From positions 53,241,996 to 53,305,995 of the forward strand of contig CM031618.1 in NCBI GenBank assembly GCA_018398815.1: a DNA stretch of 64,000 bases, given 5' to 3'. The notes under the pieces were generated by a model. It did no database searches. It worked only from the letters and a program-made list of their open reading frames with translations, and was not told the DNA's origin. The stretch is from Conus ventricosus (Eukaryota > Mollusca > Gastropoda > Neogastropoda > Conidae). The position numbers and the translations under genes were made by a program. The number at the start of each line of letters is the position of its first letter. Position 1 is the stretch's first letter. Below, one piece after another: positions 1 through 13,411 of the stretch.

Positions 1-258
1 AGAGAGAGGGGGAGAGAGAGAAGCGTTGTGCTGTGTGTTTTGGGGGTTTGTGTGTGTCCCCCTCTCGTCATCACAAGTGGGATACATCCCCCTACAACAA
101 AAGGGGGAACCCCAGGAATTTTGCCTTTCAAAACCCAGAAAACTTTTTTAAATCTGGGGGAAAAAAAAAGAAGTAAACTTTTGCAAGAAATCCCCCGATC
201 GCTGTTTTCACGTTGACATGCGTTGCGTTTCAGTTTTCCCCTATTTCTCTTTTTTCAG
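1..258. other. low-complexity left flank of the Polinton-like element
   Basis: Begins with GA- and GT-rich simple sequence (1-60) followed by C/A/T homopolymer-rich sequence. No gene is recognised. Weak inverted similarity to sequence beyond 15529 may extend the terminal repeat outward to about position 204, but it is too gapped to place an exact element end. Confidence 0.4.
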
Positions 259-460
259 CATGAAGAACGGGGAAAACCTTCATTCAAACTCACTTGCTCC
301 CCCCACCAAATTTTTTGGGCAAAAGGGGGCCAAAAACCCCCGCCTTTTTCTGTTCTCGGAAAATAAGACTTCAAAAACCCAAAAAAAAAACGATTATCAC
401 AAAAGCATACTGTGTAGGGAAATTCCTTTTTTTAAAAACTAATTTAAAAAAACTTTTCAG
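259..460 (+). repeat. left terminal inverted repeat
   Basis: Matches the reverse complement of 15330-15529 over almost its whole length with small indels, mostly in homopolymers. Shared landmarks include CATGA followed by GAACGGG at the outer side, CATTCNAACTCACTTG, AATAAGACTTCAA-type sequence, CGATTATC, ATACTGTGT and the inner AATTTAAAAAA-TTTTCAG, after which similarity stops. Confidence 0.85.
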
Positions 461-499
461 TTTTTAGTTTTTGTTTAATCCTATTTTTTTCTTGATCGT

Positions 500-975
500 T
501 TTCAATACTCTTTTCCCCAAAAATTTTTTAAAATGATCTCTGTCTTTCAGGAAATAACACTACAGTCTTTAACTGTTCTCTAAAGTCTTTTTAAAACCGA
601 GTTTATTTCTGGCATAAAATCCACAACTTATCCCATCTGTCTTCCGCGAAAGCCGCTTTGACAAAGTGTTCTTTTTTTAAACTTTCTTTTTCTCCCAACA
701 GTCTTAAAATAAAGAGGTCGCTTTCCCTTTAAACACTTTATAAAAGTATTCTAAATATCATCAGTTTAGTGCTAGGATTAACTAAAATACTCATTTTTGT
801 CCATATAAACCTTCTATCATGATATGCTTTTTCCTTTTAAGTGTTGGACAGAAAACCCAAAATATGATCAAATTATGCGAAAAACTTTTTGTAATAAGCT
901 AGGACAAATATTGTTTTTCCACAACCAGTCTGCCCACAAATCATTAAACAATGGGGGGATTTTCATAAAGTTTAA
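500..975 (-). pseudogene. packaging ATPase (FtsK/HerA-A32 type) remnant
   Basis: Genome-packaging ATPases of Polintons and related viruses use ATP to move DNA into the capsid. On the minus strand, 912-938 encodes a P-loop CGQTGCGKT followed by IFVLAYYKK. Downstream, in order and with frame changes, come an FDHI segment, an AYHDRRFIWTK segment near 795-830 followed by a VNP motif, an SLF-x-DC segment near 700-722 where the Walker B aspartates belong, a KKNTLS segment, LWILCQK near 612-635 and DFREQLKTVVLF near 545-590. This order matches my recollection of the ATPase family in invertebrate Polinton-type elements. At least two in-frame stops and several frameshifts break it. Its 3-prime end lies about 40 bases inside the left terminal repeat. 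N-terminal start is not determinable. Confidence 0.75.
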
Positions 976-3900
976 TTTCCCATTTTTTATAACAAAAAAT
1001 TTAATCTAATCCTTATTATTTTTAATCACTCTCCGTCAAAACTTTTCAGATAAAAAAACCCACGGGGCCTAAAGGGGAAAGATTAATCCAATTCATTCTG
1101 TAAGATTGTTTCTATTTAAGTCAACATTGATTTTGTTGCTTGTTGTTAGATCTTAATATCCTCACCTTGTGAAGAACGCAAAGGAAACGTTAAGGCGTTT
1201 AAGTCTAATTTTGCCAGCTAATTTTAAATTCCCTTTTAAAAGGTCATCACTAACGCCCCCCCCCCCCACCCCCTCCCACATCTTTAAAAGACAAAATTTT
1301 TCAAATATCTTGTGAACGGGTCCCAATTTTCTTTGGAAAGAACGAAATTTTTGTAGAATTTTTTTTACAACTGTTTTTTTTCTGTGGGGATGACTTTTTT
1401 TTCCCATAGGGCGTTTTTCAATTTCTTTCCGACTTTGTCGCCCCGGCATAAGACTTAATGAAAAGGGGCCAGAGTTAAATGCTTTTTAAATTTTTTGACG
1501 CAAAATTTAAATGGGCTTATAATTTCAAATTTTTTTTCCCCATTCTAAATAGGTTCTAATGCCATTTGAGGTCGGGTTTTCGAACTATTTTATATTCATA
1601 CTGGCCAACTTTATTTGCCTCTAGATTGCGAGTTGTTTGTTTGGGAAATTTTTTGCTGTCCCCAAACCCTCTTTGCGTTTAAATCACCATTTTAGTGTAC
1701 CAAACCCTAAAAATGCCTTTTCCCCACCTTTTCTTTTAAAAGTCCGCAACTCCAGGTCTTTTAATTCTAATTATAACCTACAGCGCTAATGTAACTCCTG
1801 ATTCTTCTGGCCCCAAGCGACATGTTTTGTACAACGTTTTTTTTTATTTCCAAAAATGTCGGGTTACAATTTTTTCACGATTTTTCCCTGTTTTGCTTTG
1901 ATTTTTATATAAATATCCACCCCCCAAAAAAACAAATCTTTTAAACGTAAATTAGGGAATTGTATAATTTCTAATCGCAAATGCAGTTCCCCTGATGAAG
2001 ACCTTAAAACAGTTGGGGGCCCTTTCCATCTATAATTTTTTATCATGTTTAGTTGGGAAAAATGAACATAGAGTATGAATGTAATGCAAGATCGGGGGGT
2101 TTTTTTCCCCCTCATAAGTATTTTTTGTTTGCTGAAACTCAAAAACAAAAGGCCCGGTTTGGGCAGTTTTAAAGCCTAACTTTAGCTACCCTTTTTTCAA
2201 AATAGACCCTACCTTCTTCTTCAGGCTTAAAGGCCAAACATTGTTTTAGACGCATTGTTAATTTTGAGAGCAAGTCGAAGTTACTATTCTTCTTTTAGCG
2301 AGCAAACCCGTAAAAACCCATCGGGTAGGGTTTAACTGGCTAACAAAATTGGGCCTCTATTTTTAAATTTTTTTTAAATTTTATTATTCCCCTTGGCTTT
2401 GCTTATTTTAAAAACCCATACGTTTTGTAGAAATTCAGGGAGCGCGCCCTTTTTCTGGTTCCGCATTCGTTATTAATAGCATGTCAAAAAACGAAGGGGT
2501 CTTGAGTTGTTATTGTTACAAACATTTTTTAAAAAAATTTAAAAAATAAGTGCATTCAAAATACTGATGCAAAATATTTTTTGGGGGCCGCACAACAATC
2601 TTAAAAATATAAAAAGGCACCCCGACATTGCTGTCCCCCAGACGACACCTTTCATAAAAGGTAATATTTCCATTAAGCAGAACAACCCCCCTTTAAAAAA
2701 AAGACTAATCCCAAAAGTGTGGTTCAGTATCCGATCAGTTTTATCAAACCCATTAAATTTTGCTGTTTTTTGTCATCCCCCGGGGGGGGTGCGTAGTGAT
2801 CACTTAAATCCCCCTAATCCTTTTTTTTAGGTCAGTGTATAGATTTCATTTCTATTACACTTCAGACGTTTTTTGACTGAACTGCAAGCACCATTCCCAA
2901 ATGACAAACGTTTAACCCATTTAGCAACCGAAAAGACAAAAAGGTTTGAAAAATCTGTAACAATTTAAATATTAACATCAAACAGACTTTAGAAAAAATT
3001 TGGGACCCAATCAGGTTTAGGCACCCCTTATTATTGGGCGTGCACAGAAAATATAATATGACTGGAATCCTCCACACACTTTCCTTCAGGCACAGCTGTT
3101 CCCCTGGGGCCCATAGAGCAAGAGCATAAAACATATGGAAAACATTTATCTTAGACACTTCTAAGGGCCTAACTAAAGCAGGAATAAACGAAAAAAATGA
3201 CTCTTTTGTCTTATTTTGGGTGTTTGCGGGGTTCCAACACAGGCAAGATCGAGCAAAACTGATCCTTCAGGCTTTAATGCACAAAACAAACTTGCAAATT
3301 TAGAGAGGCTTTTAAATTCTACAGTTGATTTACCTTCAAGTATAAAAGGTCCCAAATTTTTTAAAATACGCAAGATCAAAAGTAGATTTGTTTTGGCCTG
3401 GTTTAACATCTACCTTCGACCTCAACCCAGGTGGGAAATAACTACAAAAATGAAATTCCGTTGCGGGAAAAACAAAGGTCGGACAAAACGACATAAATTC
3501 TGAGCCATAATATTGCAACAGAAAAAAAACAAGATGCCCCCCAAAGAATAAGTCACCCAACCCCCGCGGCCCAAAAGCCCAAAGGCCATTGAAGACTCAG
3601 CAAACTTTGCGAACTTGTTCGCGATGCCCATGAATATGAAAAAGAGAGCGCTGTTTTTGGTTTAAAGGCCTAGGATTATTTGGGGTCTTTATCTTACTAA
3701 AAATTAACCCAACTATTAAGAGAACAAATGCCCTAAGGCCGGCCAAAGCCAACTATTTTTGCTTGCAGTAAAAAAAAACCAGCTAACAATCCTCCAAATA
3801 TACCAGGAAAAGAGTCTAACTTTCCAGCTTTTTTTTTTAATAAACTGAAAGATGACAAGCTGTTTTTTTACCCATGTTTTATCAGGGGAGCAGGGTGGGG

Positions 3901-6900
3901 GAGGCACTGGACTTTGCCCCACCGCCGCCTGAAAACCAAACACCAGTGTGCTTATTGCAAATCCAAGGCTTTTAACCTTGTAATGTACTCCCTGCTCCAA
4001 AACATGTTGTATTCTTTTTGCTAGCGTTGGTTTCAAAAAAATTTCTTTGGAATTTTTCTCTTATTCGCCACTTGAGTTCGAAATTTTCCGGTTATAAAAC
4101 ACTTCAGTCTTGTGATCCTCTTGTTAAAGTCTTTTAGTCTTTGGGTTTTTCTTTTTTTAATATCGGGCCCCCAAAGTTGGCGTCATCAGCCCAACGAGTT
4201 TTTCTTTTCTTTTTTATAGCTCATCTATTTCACCCATTTTGCTAAATTTTTGTTAATTCGCCTCTAATGCTCTTAAAGCTGATCGGGGCCGCTTTTTCTC
4301 GTGGGTAGCGGTGATCTGAAGCTTTAATGCTGTTTCTTCTAAAAACGGGTTTTGCTTCTATGCATTTTTTAATTCGTCTCCGTTTTTTTAAATTTCTTTA
4401 GTTCCATTTTTTGCATTTGGGTTATCTGTCGGGAGTTCCGCATTTTTTGAAGTTTAGAAATGCCCCTATCAAATTTTGGTTTAGAAAAGCAAAGGGGATT
4501 TTGATCGCTCACACTGGCCTTTGTTAATTGTACTTTTTTTTAAAAAAACTTTAAAGATCGGTTTTAAAATGTGCTGAACAAGTTGTCCGGGTCCTCCTCA
4601 CAAAAAAAGGGCATTTTTTATTCAAAATATTGGGGTCTAAAATTCGGGAGGTTCTTGCCTAAACTTGTTAAAAATTTTACCTTATTTTCTGTTAATTCCC
4701 CGCAATGGACCCCGAGCGATTTTTATCAAAGGAGTCTTTTCAACCATGTCGTTCCAAGATCTAAAACACAAAAATTTCGCCTTAATCCTGTGTTTTTAAA
4801 AAAATTAACTTTTTTATTTTGTTTTAAAAAAAAGGGGCCACAAAAAAGGCTCGTTTCTTGACCCGATAGAACCCGAAAACCCCTTGGCGTGAAGGGGAAA
4901 AAAACGAATTTTACTTTTCCCCAAAATAATCCCTACTTTTGATGCGACAAATTTTTACTTTTAAAATTTTCCGACCTAGGAGCGGATGAAGGGATTGTGC
5001 CGGCTCTGCGCGTCTTATTTTTAAAAATAGAACTCGCTTCAACAACAACCCAAACAGAACGTTTCAGAATTGGGGGGGGCAATCGTTAAGAAAATTTTTT
5101 AAAAAACCCTTGGGGGGGGCAAAAAATATTCTTTTTTACAAAATGCGAATTTTTTTAAACCTATTTGATCTAGGGCTAACTGGAAATAAAAAGGGCTGAC
5201 TTTGCGTTTCAAGGAATCAAACCCTAAAAAGCACAAACATAAAAAAGGCCGGGAGTACAAAAGACGGAAAAAAAGTATCAGCTGTAAAATTTGCGTAGGA
5301 AATCGTTTTTCCATCCCCTTAAAATTTTTAGTGTTAAAAGCCATGCCCTACTTTCAAGGAGCTTTTAAAAGACGATTGTCATATAAACTAATTTTTTTAA
5401 TGAATCAAACGCGTTATCAAATCATCAACACCGGAAAATACAGCATTTCTGACTCTTTTGATTTTGACGTTTTAGCAACCCTAATTTAGAAAGGGCTGAT
5501 TGGCAAAAAATTCAGTCAAAATTAGCAATATATTAGAAAGAGTGATTCACAAAAACATACCCAGAACGGGGCAGACCATATGGAATTTTAGTTTTAGTGC
5601 CACAAGATCGCTTAAAAAAGTATTTTATTGCTGTGTGAAATGAAGAACCGTTTAAAAAGGGGAAGTGAAAATTTTTATTAATCCTAAAATAACAAAAGTA
5701 AAATGTTCGATTGGGGGAAATCCAAACCCAAATCTACGCTAGCGGGCTTAAACCTTATCACATTTTGATGAAAAAAAGAAAACGTTTGAGGGGGGAGTGA
5801 AAAAAATCCAACAGTGACCTTGTCTAAAGATCTGCACCTTCCAATGTTAGATTGATGATTATTTAACAACAAAATAGGTTTTAGGGATTGCCAAAGGCAA
5901 CAGAGATAATATTGCAGGGAAGCGGGAGAACTGTGGAAAACGTAATAAACATTAAAATTTGAAAAGAAAAAAAGAACCCGAAAACCGCTTAAGTACATTT
6001 TTTTTTAATAATATGCGCAGCTAATATTAAAGATTACAGATTAAAAGAAAAACAATAAAAATTTTTTTTTTTTAAAAAAGCATTCTGTTGGGTTTATCCA
6101 AATTCCTCAGCGCCGCCAAAAAAAAGGGGTAGTAGAAAGCCCCAAACTAAAAACCTTCAGATTAACAAACATTACACAAACAAAAAAAATGAAAAAAACC
6201 CTTTTTCAAAAATACACAAAACCAAACAAGGTATTCTGCTCCTTTTAAATCTTTTACTTTTTTAAATAGGGGGAAATCGCTAAATGCTCTTCAGCAGAAC
6301 GAGTGTTGGCCCTTTTAGCAAGGGGCTGGGCGCCCGCAGCTTTACCCCTAGGAGTTTTCTTTAGCTCTGGGTCTGTGTTCATTAGCTGTAAGTGCGGCGG
6401 GGAAAAAAATTAAAAAACAAACTCCGCACACGCTAGGTTTTCAACTAATAACGGTAAATTTAGTTCGTTTAAACTGCAATAAAAAAAAGCGTTTGTTGAC
6501 TAAAACATCAGGGATAAAAATTTAATCGTTTACAGGCCGATTTTGAGACTACAAAAGACAAAAGTTTGATCTTCAAAGAAAGGCGGGGACAATTTTTTCT
6601 CAACACCAGACGCCGAGAGATAAAAAAGGAAGCTTAAAAAAAGTAAACGGAATTAAACTCTTTTCTAAACAGCTCACATTAACAACGCCAAAGGGTTTTA
6701 TTTTTATTTAGGGTCCAAGCACAAAAAACCGTTGATATTGTTTCTGATTAATTTTTTTTTTTTTAATTTAAATAAATATTTGAGTTAGAAAAAACTAAAC
6801 AGGGCTAAGATTTTAAAAGGACCAACAAATTTGTTTAAAGGGAAAATGCTTGGAGAGACGTTTATCAAGAGCATGAAGAATTGATTTAGAAGTCATTATC

Positions 6901-7559
6901 CAGCAAACGTCGGGCAAGCGTTGACATGCATTTTCAATTTCCCCAAAAACTAACAAAACCCCCAAAAAAATAATGTTATTTTTTAACGACATGTAACAAT
7001 AAAGAAAAAACTAGAATCTGGGTCCGACTAAACAACAGAAATCTTGTAAAATATTTAACCCCGTTGGGCAGAAAAAATGCTTGCACAGTTTGACGCTGCG
7101 GTGAGAAGCCAAAATGAGGGGCTCTGGTTGGTCAGAGGGCAAATTTAAGATCAGATTAAAACAGGCTAAGAAAATCCCGATTTTTGGGAAGGCTTACATT
7201 CCCTATCCAGCTTTAGGCAAAAAGAGAGTTCTAAACATAAAATAAGACAACTTTTTAGTGGGGTGGGGGGGGGGGGTGGGGGGGGGGGGGGGGGGGGGGG
7301 TCCTTTCCGTTAGTGTAGCCCCAAAATTGATCTTTTTGAAGAACAAAAAAAACCAAAAACTTTTAAATGTATACACAGGGGGAAAGGAAACAAATTTGGT
7401 GCCAATTAAAGTGTCCAAGAACAGTCCAACAAAAGGCGAACCAGAAAAAAACATTTTGACTTACTACTGATCTTTCACCAGGGGGGCTACCGATTACACA
7501 TTGATACCACGAGAGTAACTAAAAAAGCATACTTAAAAAGTCAGGGAAAACAAGTTTTC
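976..7559. other. interior of element, no recognised gene
   Basis: AT-rich, homopolymer-rich sequence with no open frame over about 106 codons. Polinton capsid, integrase and protease genes would be expected in a stretch of this length, but none could be matched by eye. A long poly-G block with scattered T lies at 7258-7300. Short frames at 1162-1449 (minus), 3216-3503 (plus) and 3716-4036 (minus) are open but unrecognised. Confidence 0.4.
5202..5489 (+). other. short frame with weak likeness to a Polinton capsid-associated or protease protein
   Basis: A 95-codon frame, Lys/Arg-rich in its first third, contains MPYFQGAFKRR at about residues 48-58 and DSFDFD near its end. PYF-x-G is reminiscent of the start of minor-capsid or adenain-like proteins in Polinton-type elements, and DSF of the YFDSF box of adenain-like proteases. 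However, the HW and C-G catalytic boxes of a protease are not visible. I cannot choose between these readings, and chance resemblance is quite possible. Confidence 0.2.
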
Positions 7560-9960
7560 GTAAAAAAATGTTAACAAGAATGCCACTGTTCAAGCCGCGA
7601 GCAACATAAAAAACATTGTAAAATTCTGTAGATTTTAAAATACGGAACAAATTTACACCTCCACCCGGATTAAAGTTATTTTTTAAAGAACGGAAAAACA
7701 GAAAAATTCACCATATGTTTTTTACGCAGACTTTGAATCACTCTTTGCCCTAAAGGGGCCGCCCCACAAAAACTTCGAAAAACATCTTAATGAGTAATCA
7801 AATTTGTTCATTTGCCTTATTATGTCAGGTGGGAGGGCGTTCATTCAAAGCCAGTATTTTTGGGGGGCCTAATGCTGAAAAATATTTCTTAGAACCATGC
7901 AGAAATGCGTAATGACTGTTTAAAATCTAATTTATCTGAAATCTGATGAGCCTAAAGCCAAGAACAGTATGACGCACCACTCACTGTTGGTTTTTGGGGT
8001 TTGGGTCTCCATCAGACGCAAGAATCCAACAGTAAAGACCAGATCACATTGGGGAAAAATTTCAGGGAGCAGCGCACAGTAAATGCAATCTTAACAAAAG
8101 TTTGATCCTAAGACATGGAAAGCTGCCTGTATTCTTTCCAAACTGCGAGGTTATGCTCCCCCCTTATAATGCAAGGTAACCCCGCCCTTTTCGGGGTCAT
8201 GCATTGCACATCCCCCAAAAAAATACATTGTTTTAAAATCTAAATAAAGTTTTTTTATGACTCTAGCAACACATAGGGTTCATTAGAGTCCGGTAGCCTT
8301 AAAGGCCTGCCCAATAACGGAAAAATATTTGACCAACTCTTTTTTGAAAGGGCGTTTACCCTTATGAGTCCAGAACATTAAAAAAAGGGTTTTTATGAAA
8401 CACACTCCTCCTAAAGGCGGTTTTTTTCTAGTCTCAGAGGAAAGGACTCATGTTTGTTACCAGCAGTCAAAATGCGGTGGCAGAAGTTAGATTTAAAACG
8501 ATGGGGGACTATATGACTCTAATTTAAGGGTAACTGTTTGTTTGGGAACCTTTGAAAACTAAGGAGACCTGCATGAAACATTCCCGCCTGGATCCCCCGC
8601 ATTACTTTTTTGGCCCCGGAGATTTTGGGGCTTTCTTAAAATTTATGGGGTACAGATTGATTTATTGTCGGATTTACCCAAGACCAGATGATTGAAAACG
8701 GTTGCGGGAGGGAATTTTTATGGTCGATCTACTGTAAAGCAAACAACAAATACTTGGATACATATCCAAGTAAAAGGTCTAACTATCTTTTGTATTTAGA
8801 GCAAAAAATCGTAGGGTGGCAATGGGGCAATCACTTCCGTTAGCAACTTTAAAATGTACACGGCGGTGATCCAAAAATATTTCAAAAGGGATTAAAGTGG
8901 TTGGGCAGTTTAACGCTGATCACACGTGGTTTCATTCTAGAATTGACTTAGAATATCCTCTGAACTCCCTGACCTGCTAATGACTATCCATTAGCAGCAG
9001 AAATCTAAAGATATCCAAGAGAACCCCCTAAACTTGTGCCCAATCTTTGCGGGAAAAAAAAATTTTGTCTGTCATTACAGACTTCACAATTTTTTTTTAA
9101 AACATGGTTTGAAGTTGACGCGTTCACGCAAATTGCTTTTGACAAGAAAATTCATGAAAACCCAAAAATATGAAAACACGATCTCAAAATAAATCCCCCG
9201 AGCTTTTAGAAAAAGACTTTTTTAAGTTGATGAACAAAACTTTCGGGAAAAACATGGAGAATCCCCACAAGCGCAAAGGCAGATTGGCACCCGAGAGAAC
9301 GAAGCAATTAAGCTGACTTCTAAACCTAATTTTCAGGATTAGAAATTTCATGACACTTTTTGGTAAATGATGAAAAAAAGAAAGTCAAATTGACAAACCG
9401 TATTTTATTGGGTTTTCTGTTTAGAATTTTCAAAGCTTTTTAGTTTAAATTTTTTTATGACTACTTTTTAAACCCTCGTACCGAGTCCCGAGTACTTTAC
9501 AAGAACAGACATTTTTTTTATAGATACCCTCTGAAACATCTATAAAGACAGGGGAAAAGAAGTAGCTAAAGGGGATGAGGTGGTAGACACGTCCGATTAC
9601 CTAAAGATTCGCCTTTTCATTCAATTACTATAAAAGGTTTTTGGAAAAGAAAAGGGGAATTTTTCTGGAAAGGTGACAAAGGGGTTTTTTTGGTTTAAGG
9701 TCAAAAAAGTACATATTTCGAGCCCGGAGAAAATCATTAAGAAAACAAAGGGAATACTCGCAGCGTTGTCAGTCAAACATATCACAACAAACTACAAAGA
9801 AGCATTGTTTGGCAATAAGACTTTTCATCAGACAAAAGTAAAATGCGATCTAATCACATGAATCAACACAACAGTTTTTAAAAAGAAGTCGTTTGATAGA
9901 ACAAACACAAAACGGTATTTGTTAATCCAGAGTTTTCATATGCAAAACGGCACGGAGGGC
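7560..9960 (+). pseudogene. protein-primed family-B DNA polymerase remnant (Polinton type)
   Basis: Replicates the element from a terminal-protein primer in this family. Many conserved blocks appear in the correct order on the plus strand, in changing frames: a C-x-C...H...HC finger with SREQHKKHC (7581-7619), the Exo I box FYADFES (7711-7740), GGPNAEKYFLE (7862-7894), DH...GAAHSKCNLN (8042-8095), an Exo II-like RGY...PLIM region (8120-8176), an ITEKYL block near 8310, ANNKYLDTYPSK plus YLLYLEQ around motif A (8739-8830), DLEYP...YPLAAE (8948-9000), HYRLHNF then LKHGLKL (about 9073-9125), LMNKTFGKNMEN (9227 onward), a degenerate YTDTDS motif C near 9505-9530, VVDTSDY (about 9585), and FDRTNTKRYLL (about 9893). 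Frameshifts and stops occur every 50-150 bases. Motif C is damaged. The N-terminus upstream of 7560 was not recognised. Confidence 0.85.
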
Positions 9961-12900
9961 CGCATAAACAGGGGGTTTATATTTTCATCAACTTTTGTTA
10001 TAAGATCAATCAAACTTCATCCAATTTATTTTTAAAATTTTTTTTTCGTTTGCTTGATGCTTCGAATTTTTTTTTTTTTTTCAAGATATTTTTTTCCCCC
10101 AATTTTTGGGGTTTGAGTTTAGTGATCGGGGTGATTTTACAAGCATTTTTAATCCCCGAAAAGTTTCCTTTAAAAGCATTACACGCAGAAATATTCCCGT
10201 ACATTTTTAAGGTCTCTTCCTTTACCATTTTTGTTTCGTTCTGCACCCTTTTGAGCTTCCATTTTAAAACCAAAAATATTTTTTGTAAAATTAAATTTAA
10301 AACGGAACAGTGTCGGTGGGATTATCGCAGTTCTTCCTGAAAAAAATCTTTGAGGGGGGTTTTTTGTTTCCAGTTTTCGTAAATAATACACGGCATTTAT
10401 TTTACAATTCTTTTATTTCATACGGTCAAAACCCCCAAAATGGATCGGGGTTGCCCGACGGTGTCCCCTTTTGCTTGTCCCGGGGAAATAAAGGACCTTA
10501 CTTTTTAAACCCCAAAAGGTAAAATTTGCGGTGTACTGGGGCTTCACAACATTTATTGTTTTTTCTTTTGATTGCTTTATGGTTTTAGCCCTTTTTAAAA
10601 TTCTCATTTTCATTTCGCGCAAACTAGGCAGCTTTTTAAAACCCCTTCGTGTTGGAAATTTCAATAAGCCTCTGTGATATGGTAGGAAAAAGTCTTTCGG
10701 ATAACTTTTTGTTAAAGTTTTCGACTAAGCCTGTGATCTGGAACTCCTGGGAAAGCCCCTTTTAATGGTAACTCAGTTTTAACAAAAATTTATTCACTTG
10801 CCCCTTTAAAAACTTTTTCCTATCGACGAATCATGCAGGATAAGTTAACGGGCCTCGTTGTAATTATTGTATGGCGACAGCAACGCAGAAACACCTTTTG
10901 TGTTTTAAGGCCCGCATCTTGTATCTGAAGCCCTGTCAATGACTGTATGCGTACTTAAAAATTTTCGTCTAAACGTATCAAGGGGAAATATAAAGGTCCC
11001 TTTGAGGGGGTTTGTTTGGGGGTTGTATTGACAAAGTGTGGCTCTGTATTGCCCAGGCGCTGGTAAAAAAAATTTTCCAAATCGCTTGTTTAGATAACCA
11101 TTCTTTTGCGTTTTTTTTCACTAACTCCCGCTGCTTTGGTTTTGCTTTTTAAATTTCTGTTATTCCCTTTCCCAAAATCCTTTTGGGATAATAATTTTTT
11201 TTCTTTTTTACTCGCCCAAAATTATGTGCAACAAAAAACACAACGGCATACCAAAGACAATAAAACCCCCATTTCTTGCATCTTTTTTTTTTCGAGGTTT
11301 AAAAGTCACTGAATTTTGGGGGGGCAAAGTCCCCCGATTTGGTTTGCCTGTTACAAGATAATTTGTTTTATTGCTTTATCAACATCTTTAAATGTGAAGG
11401 CATGCCCCTTTTTTTTCGTGTGTTATTAATAAAATCTAACTGCTCAATTCTCTCTTTTCATACGATCTTGTCTGGGCTGTTCCCACAGCTTGTTTTGTCT
11501 TTTTCTCTCGCCCTTTATCTCCAGTTTACTAAATCTAATTACTTCCTAAAACGACGATTAACCACACCCGCCCCCATCATTACGAGGAAGCCTTTTTATA
11601 AATGTTTTTTATTTACATATTTAACTGTCTGGAATTATTTTCCCTTTCTTGACTAAAAATCTTTCGTGGCAAACGAAACTGCAAAAATAGCAAATTTGCT
11701 TGCTGAATCCTCAAAATCTAGTTTTCCCAAAATTGCTGGTTTAATCTTAACAAGCTTTTACCAAGCATTGAGTATCCTACCTTAGACCCCAAACAGCAGA
11801 AGGATCAAGGTTTGCAACAGTTTTTTCGGTGCCATTTTTTTAAAAAAAAATAATTTATAATTAAAAAAAACATGAAAAATGATGATCTACTACAGCTACA
11901 AGGCAGCCTAAACCTTCCCCGAACTTATGAAGACCAAGTTGATGGACAAGCGTTATCCCCAAAAGGAGAGGTTTATTCTTTGGGGGCGTGTGGGAAAAAA
12001 AAAAAGTTCCTCGGGCCTAATTTCAGCATTGAACAGATTCAAAAATTCGCCGCAAGACTTTTAAAGTTCATAACAGGGAGAAGCGCAGCTGGGGCAGAAT
12101 GGGAAAAGTGGGGGCAAAAAGGTTCTTTTTGACACAAATAGTCATAGATTTGCCCCATTGATTCTGAACAAGACTTACGTATATTTTAAAAGCAAATCCA
12201 TTTTTAAAAAATCAAAATTTGAGTCTTAGGATTGGGTTTTAAAGATAGATTTGGGAAAATTGTTATCGCCATTAAAAGGGGGTTAATTTAAATTTTAATC
12301 ATAAAGATTTTTTCCCTTCAAAAGACAGCCGAAAATCAGCAGAACAGAAAACACTGATCAGGGGAGAAAATAACCAAGCCAAAAAAAACAAATCAGAAAA
12401 AAAACTGAAACAGGGGGAGACCATTAAAATCCCGGCGGTTGAACAGGAAAAAAATTTGCAAATGGAACAGACAAAAAAAATTTTGTTACAGAAAATGATC
12501 ACATAAAACATAACACCGCCCCCGCAGAACAATTGATTCAAAACCCGCTATAAAAAAACCCCTGCGATTTAAGGGGCCCCCAAATCTTTTATGGGGAAAA
12601 TTTAACTTTAAAAATGTTGCCCTTTTTTGGGGTCCTTGCTGCTGCTGGGGGGGGTTATTTCGGTTAAAAAAAATACACAATGCGCAGAAACAAAGCAATC
12701 AAAAAATCTGAACCAAAAAACAAAAAGGAACAGCACGCCAAAAAAACCCTCAAAAACAAAAAATCATTTTGATCCATTTCAGATGGAATAATTTTTAAGA
12801 ACTTAATTTTAAATTTTTTTTAATAAAAAAATCATGGCGTATTATAAAATGTTTAAACAAAATAAAAACATGGAGTCTATAAAAAACATTCCTAAAACCC

Positions 12901-13089
12901 GAATTGTAATCAATGCGGTTGCTTCGGATTAAAAACTTCATTTAAAATCATGCAAAACGTGAGCAAGACATTCTCAACGATGACACTTTTTTGAGGCGTG
13001 TGTGACATATTGGGATTTACTATTTAAAAAAAAAATGATGTATTTTTTTTGATAATTATAAGATAACTGAATAAGAAATTGGTTGTACT

Positions 13090-13300
13090 TAGGGATACTT
13101 AATCAAGAAAATTTTCAAAACTTTACAAGAACTTTTTTAAGAACTTTAAATTTAAAAACTTGATCAAGAATATTTAAAAACTTGGGAAAATTTTAAAAAA
13201 AACTTAAAATAACTTAAGTAAGAATTGTGGAAACTTGAGGTGACTTAAAGACAACTTTAGTAAAACTTAAAAGTAACTTGGGTAACTTAAGTTAAAAAAT
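13090..13300. repeat. degenerate AACTT(A/R)A-type short tandem repeat
   Basis: AACTT recurs well over ten times in about 210 bases, often as GTAACTTAAG-like blocks spaced 10-20 bases apart. It immediately precedes the poly-G block. No coding frame runs through it. Confidence 0.6.
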
Positions 13301-13318
13301 TAAAGGAACGAGGTTTTC

Positions 13319-13411
13319 ATGCGGGGGGGTGGGTGGGGGGGGGGGGGGGGGGTGGGGGGGGTGGGGGGGGGGGGGGGGGTGGGTGGGTGGGGGGGGGGGT
13401 GTGCATGGGGG
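13319..13411 (+). repeat. extreme poly-G tract with interspersed T
   Basis: About 90 bases are almost entirely G, broken only by single T, TG or GTG. On the plus strand it offers many overlapping G-quadruplex registers. It may also mark a place where basecalling or assembly failed. Confidence 0.8.
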
